Assembly (NCBI GenBank): GCA_037577475.1
Contig: CM075203.1
Coordinates: forward strand, 131,501 to 195,500
Source: Chaunax sp. Z400
Lineage: Eukaryota > Chordata > Actinopteri > Lophiiformes > Chaunacidae
Length of the DNA: 64,000 nt
Reading direction: 5' to 3'
In this document: positions 59,657 through 64,000 of the stretch, piece by piece
How the letters are laid out: each line of letters begins with the position of its first letter
How positions within the stretch are numbered: the first letter of the stretch is position 1
Program-made: the position numbers and the translations under genes
The notes under the pieces: model-generated
The model's input: only the letters and a program-made list of their open reading frames with translations
The model's database searches: none
What the model was told of the DNA's origin: nothing

Positions 59657-59695
59657 CCCCCCCCCCACCCCCACCCCCCCCGCCCCCCCCACCCC
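59657..59695 (+). repeat. C-run block in the 3' UTR
   Basis: Five runs of four to ten C separated by single A or G. In the mRNA it could bind poly(C)-binding proteins; on the other DNA strand it has the four-G-run form of a quadruplex. It is also a probable sequencing and assembly weak point. Confidence 0.7.
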
Positions 59696-60012
59696 GTCAC
59701 TGAGCTCACCGAGGGAAACTCTTTTTGTAACATACGGATTATAAATAGTGTATTTATATCTCAGATTGTTTTTGTATAAATGGATGTCGAGTCATGTCGT
59801 CTTCATGGGGTTTTAGACGTGTGTGTATGTGGTGGTGCCACACTGAAAAACAAACCATTGTTTTGTATCAAAAAAAGAAAATCAACATTAATGTCTTCAC
59901 ACAATTATAGCGCTGTCAATCAAAGCTGATGGTCCAATCAGCTCCAGTAGTTTTTGTTTTGAATGTTGTTTTAATTACTGTTTGGCTGTACTCAAATGAT
60001 TTCCTCACAGTG

Positions 60013-60018
60013 AATAAA
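60013..60018 (+). terminator. Canonical poly(A) signal AATAAA for ebf3
   Basis: AATAAA followed 20-40 nt later by a G/T-rich then T-rich stretch (CGTTTTTTTAAA near 60050), as expected for a cleavage site. It is the last strong signal before sequence turns into dispersed-repeat intergenic DNA. A second AATAAA at 59303-59308 could give a shorter UTR. Confidence 0.6.
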
Positions 60019-60039
60019 GTCAGCTGGTCGCTCTGACAG

Positions 60040-60530
60040 ACTCTGACGTTTTTTTAAAGCATCAAGTATTTTCTGTCAGGAGACAAAACAACAGAAGAAG
60101 TCCAACAGGCCTGAAATATAAACACTGAATTGAAATGACATCATAAAGTTATAAACCAACACATTAATATTTATATTTATAAATATGGAGTCAAAAATAT
60201 AAAAGTGAAGGCTGCTTCAAGGATCCTATTAAATCAGCTATTTTACTGCAGCCAGGTTAAATTTAAGTCCACTGGTCTAGTTGGCTAACATATAAATTAT
60301 CCTTATCAAAAAGAAAACAAAATTCAACTTTATGACTCACAAACCATCAATTTAATACATTTATGTGTCAGATGTGTTTGTCTGAAGAGATTTACAATAA
60401 GTAGTGAAACGCAAAAGAAACAAAAGTCCACCACATGGTCTAGAAACTGAGGAGTGAGGGGTTTCACCTCCCTGTAGGCCAGCTCAGGGGTCACTTTAGG
60501 CCAGGTCGATGTCAGCCAGGTGAGCAGCAA
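60040..60530. other. Downstream intergenic, start
   Basis: AT-rich sequence after the ebf3 poly(A) signal; no gene or clear repeat seen. Confidence 0.5.
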
Positions 60531-60534
60531 TGCC

Positions 60535-60640
60535 CCACCTGAGTGTCAAACGAGTGAACGACAGGAATAGTTGGGTGTCATCAGCGTGGTAGCGGTAGAG
60601 GGAGTGCAGGAGAGGACCCTTGTGGAACTCCTGTTTCCAG
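60535..60640 (-). mobile_element. LINE RT fragment (GVPQGS..HADDTQLFLSF)
   Basis: The minus strand encodes TGVPQGS and, about 30 nt later and in a shifted frame, YHADDTQLFLSFTRLTL. These are the two RT palm blocks, normally further apart, so an internal deletion has joined them. It is a different subfamily from the fragment at 5403. Confidence 0.7.
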
Positions 60641-60879
60641 CCTTTTCATCATTCCTCATGTCACCTGGTCGGGACGGACCATCATCTAAGATGTTAGCAT
60701 ACTGCTACCAGGTCCCCGGATATGAGGCATACAGTAGGGTACTTTACATAAAAAAAACTTGAGAAACAAAAACCAGTATAAAACATTACAATGAAAATCA
60801 AAAGAATATAAACAATCTGAGGAAATTTGAAAGTCGGTATAGTTCATGATGAGTGTTTCTGGTTCAACCTGTATGACAT

Positions 60880-61400
60880 GAAACGTGGACTGTTTCACTG
60901 TATGAACCTGGATTGTGTGCGGGACCTTTTGGATGTGTGGAGGAACACAGAACATTAACTACTCGACTCACTCAGTATTGCGTATTCCTCCACCAAGCTG
61001 TCCATTTAGGGCCTGAGAGCCACATAAAAACAAAAACACAAATCTGGTCTCTGTTTTAATAATAAAAGATTCTGTCAGTTTACGTTCATCGTGACTGGAA
61101 AATGACATTTCAGGATATTTATGAAAATGTTGCATGAAATGAAAAGAACTTCCTGGATCTGGATCGTCACCATCATCTAACGGATTTTTCCATGGCCAAA
61201 TCCATTCTCAAAAATCAGTGAAATTTGGTTCATAACTTTATGAGTAATCTTGCTGACCAGTCAACCAACCAAAAACCAGAACGGCTGAAAACCTGTCGGA
61301 GGTGAAAGTCATTAGATGCTGTCGGCGTGTCAGAGATTTAAATTAATCGATGAAGTTAAGCTGCTGTGCCTCGTGGGTAAACTCACATCATGAGACATGT
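60880..61400 (+). repeat. Dispersed repeat R1, copy 4, split by another repeat
   Basis: Left part GTTTCACTGTATGAACCTGG...GGAACACAGAACATTAAC ends at about 60960; the right part CATTAGATGCTGTCGGCGTG...GTTAAGCTGCTGTG resumes at 61311. The roughly 350 bp between begin ATTCCTCCACCAAGCTGTCC and end ACCTGTCGGAGGTGAAAG, resembling the CCTCCACCAAGGAGG-type fish repeat. This looks like nested insertion. Confidence 0.65.
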
Positions 61401-61454
61401 TGGTTGAGAGACCCTGCAGTTGTTACCTGATCACTAACTGGGTCAGTAACCAGT

Positions 61455-61615
61455 TCACTAGGTTGTTGGGTTTTCATGTGACCTGAATAAGAACGGTCAG
61501 AGTTCATGTGTCTTTTTCCATAAACATGTTCTGAGTTCTGTCGTCATCATCCAGCGCAGACAGCAGTAAAATCAAACCAGAGAGGAGAGATGATGATCAG
61601 CTGATCAAGTGTTTG
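61455..61615 (-). repeat. Dispersed repeat R3, copy 2
   Basis: Reverse complement of 43425-43610 over about 160 bp: TCATGTGACCTGAATAAGAA, AGTTCATGTGTCTTTTTCCA, TAAACATGTTCTGAGTTCTG and GAGGAGAGATGATGATCAGC. Confidence 0.7.
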
Positions 61616-61619
61616 CCGT

Positions 61620-62150
61620 CCTCCAGAGATGATGTCATCATACATTCACTACTAGCTTCCATCTGGGTTTGAACACCATGAGTCGTCTCACTAATATGAC
61701 ATTTGTTGTTGTTGGCGATCAGATGATAGGACCAGAACTGATCTGAAATCAGAGGCTGGAGATGTGGACACAGCCTAAATGTTCAGGAGCCAACTGATAA
61801 ACTGTAACACGACTGTCTGTCTGTCCTGCTGTGAGACAGACAGACAGGCAGACAGACAACAAAGGACAGAAGGAAACGAGTGGAAAAGGAAAACGAGTGC
61901 TGATGGAGGAGGGGGAGAGCTGCTGCTGCCACGGCAACCAGAGTTCCCTGCTCTCAATCAGGTCCTCAGGGAGAACCCTGAGCTCTGTCTCTGTGTGTGT
62001 GTGTTTGTGTGTTCAGACCACAATGATCACAGCCTCTTCTTCTGTTGCAGGATAACACGTGATTCTGTTTCTGTATCCACACACACACACACACACTCAC
62101 ACTGTGTTGTCTCCTTAAAGGAACATGTCAACATTTTCAACAACACCAGG

Positions 62151-62202
<52 letters not shown>

Positions 62203-64000
62203 AGGTCAAATGTCTCTCGCCCCCAGCAGGACATTAGTTTTCTTTGCTGGCGAACAGCTGGTTGTGTTCTATAGTTTTAATTAGATAAACCAGTTGATGC
62301 AGTAATCCTGGATCTGCTGTGGCCCCTGTAGCTGAGTCTTGGGCCCCTGGATCAATTAACAGGTTGAATGTGATGATGGTGGTTTGGGCGTGATGTCATG
62401 TCTGGTTCTGTTTTATTAGAGGTCAGGAAACAGCCTTCACCAGCAGAGAGGAGCCCAGAGAGCAAAAGTATCTGCTGCTCTAACTACAGACCCCTGAACT
62501 CACCGCGTGAATTCCACCTTGAATAAATGAGTCCCTCAGGTACTGTGTCAGGTACATGGTACCTAACATTCAGTGCTGACACCCAACGGTACCTTTTTGG
62601 TACTTTCCTTTTTCTGTAGGACGTAAGAATCTGTTCTCAGATCTGACTAACATGAAGAAACTGATAAAGGATCATTAATAACAACTAGTAGAATCATCAA
62701 GACAATGAAAAAAGTAGATAGTAGTTAGTTATCGCCAACAACAACTTATCCAGGTGGCTACTTAATTACTTAATTACTTGATGATGTCATGAAGCTGCCG
62801 ATGCCTCACTTAAAGGTTCATCATTCATAGAGACCTCCACGAATGAGTGCAGCGCTAGATGCAGATGTGCTAATTTTAGCTGAAGCACTGGCTGAAGACA
62901 TGCTAACATTAGCTGCAGCCGCTACAGGGGACTTGTCTTTCAGGCTATCAAATTCAGTCCACTCTTCATCTTTTACATATATTTATTGTTTGACCAGGTC
63001 TTTCTTAGGTGAGATGTGCTGTTCTTCAAATTTTATAATGACTGATGTCTGAGTTGAGTTTTAACAAGCGTGTCCACACTTAAAGGAGTGATGGAGTCTC
63101 TAGCCCCTTTCACCCAGCCTGTTTGAGGTTCGGGTCTGTGCTGTTCACTGTTCACTATACTCAACATCAGTATATTCATGAGGTATTTAGCATTGACCAT
63201 TTATGGATGATTGTGGGACAACTCTGGGAGGAGATCATGCCCACACAATTCACTGCAGGTGTGTATTTATGAGGAGAAGACTGCATACAGGTGTGCGACA
63301 CATGGTTTTCTAGATGTGAATATTTTCTTGCGTAAGAACATTCTGAGGTCTGAGTACAGAATGTTTGAGGATAGAATCTACGCTCAGTTTTATAAATGAG
63401 GCCCCTGGTCTCTGGACTCCTGTGGGCTTCAGGTGTTTGGAACCGTCTGGCCTCCCGTCTCTCCTAAAACGTGAGTCCACTTCCTGTTACACAAACTGTT
63501 CCAGAGGTGAAAAGGTTTGACCTGCTGGGTGCTAAAAAAAATTTTTATCTCATGATAAGGTGTTGGACAGGTGTATTAGCATCTCAGCTTGCTAGCAAAC
63601 CTGTTGCCATTGATTGATTATTGTAAATGATGCTAACGCTAGCTATGTGACTGTGTGTGGTGTAACTCTGTAGTGAGGTTTGTCTGCCCCATTCATTTAT
63701 TCAGATGTATGTGTGAGATCTAAAGGGTCATGTGACCATTACAGTATGAATTAAAAAGAATATTTCAGATGAACATTTGTTACTTCCTGTTGGTTGTGTT
63801 GGGAATCACAGCTGATGTGTTCATGAAGACTCTGATGAGGATGGTGGTGATGAAGATGGTCAAATAGTTTTTCCTCATAACTGTACAGTCTGAGGTTCTG
63901 ATTAGATCAACAGCTGATCTGGGTTCAGTTCTCTTTATGGTCACATGTCTGGTTCTGATGGTGCAGATCTGAAGTTTGAACAAATATTTGATCCAATCAG
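61620..64000. other. Downstream intergenic, end of window
   Basis: Contains CAGA/CTGT short runs (61812-61858), a CA run (62080-62096), a (CT)n run at 62157-62200 and mixed sequence. ORFs are short and unsupported. No neighbouring gene starts within the window. Confidence 0.5.
62157..62200. repeat. (CT)n microsatellite
   Basis: About 22 CT units. Confidence 0.95.

Larger units (their letters stand above)
58553..60040 (+). other. ebf3 3' UTR
   Basis: About 1.49 kb from the stop to just beyond the AATAAA at 60013. It is not repeat-derived over most of its length. It contains an alternative AATAAA at 59303, a C-run block at 59657-59695 and an AU-rich block at 59725-59790, placed as conserved AU-rich 3' ends often are. 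No other gene is seen in this stretch. Confidence 0.7.

Overview
This window is vertebrate nuclear DNA, almost certainly from a teleost fish. It holds one recognisable protein-coding gene, an ebf3-type early B-cell factor (COE family transcription factor), complete on the + strand. Sixteen coding exons (ATG at 11135, TAA ending at 58552) can be placed by reading conserved COE peptide across GT-AG junctions. All fifteen junctions keep the frame, and the exons sum to 1713 nt, or 570 residues plus stop. The fish assignment rests on compact introns, very dense CA/GT microsatellites and minisatellites, a fish-style tRNA-derived SINE, and L2/Rex-like LINE and Tc1/mariner-like remnants. A percomorph-like lineage is plausible but not shown.

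Layout. Positions 1-10480 are upstream intergenic DNA: AT-rich sequence, two minisatellites, a diverged tandem duplication of about 0.5 kb, LINE debris, and one GC-richer island with an octamer motif near 6.9 kb. Positions 10485-11134 hold a probable core promoter (CArG box, GC box, TATA-like box) and a pyrimidine-rich 5' UTR with a short uORF. Exon 1 is followed by a 3.6-kb intron, a cluster of exons 2-4 (14.9-15.7 kb), exons 5-6 (18.5-19.7 kb), the largest intron (intron 6, 13.65 kb), exons 7-10 (33.3-39.7 kb), exons 11-12 (45.1 and 52.0 kb), exons 13-15 (54.0-55.3 kb) and the terminal exon 16 (58.5 kb). The 3' UTR reaches a canonical AATAAA at 60013. From about 60.05 kb to the end there is only intergenic sequence with transposon fragments.

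The predicted protein has the full COE plan: DNA-binding domain with the H-X3-C-X2-C-X5-C zinc knuckle (H153, C157, C160, C166), TIG/IPT domain, HLH region with the duplicated second helix encoded by exons 12 and 13, and a Ser/Pro/Asn-rich transactivation tail ending GLVVPPM. Signature residues fit EBF3 better than EBF1, EBF2 or EBF4. Relative to mammalian EBF3 it is shortened near the N-terminus and in the tail, so it may be the more diverged of two teleost ebf3 duplicates; the sequence alone cannot settle that.

No second gene, tRNA gene, rRNA, CRISPR or new multi-gene system was found. The most interesting signals are a NAGNAG tandem acceptor at exon 9, microsatellite polypyrimidine tracts at introns 8 and 9, a possible intronic polyadenylation isoform in intron 15, minisatellites grown inside individual transposon copies, several dispersed repeat families including an RT-linked one, and low-repeat homeobox-motif-rich intronic islands that may be conserved enhancers.
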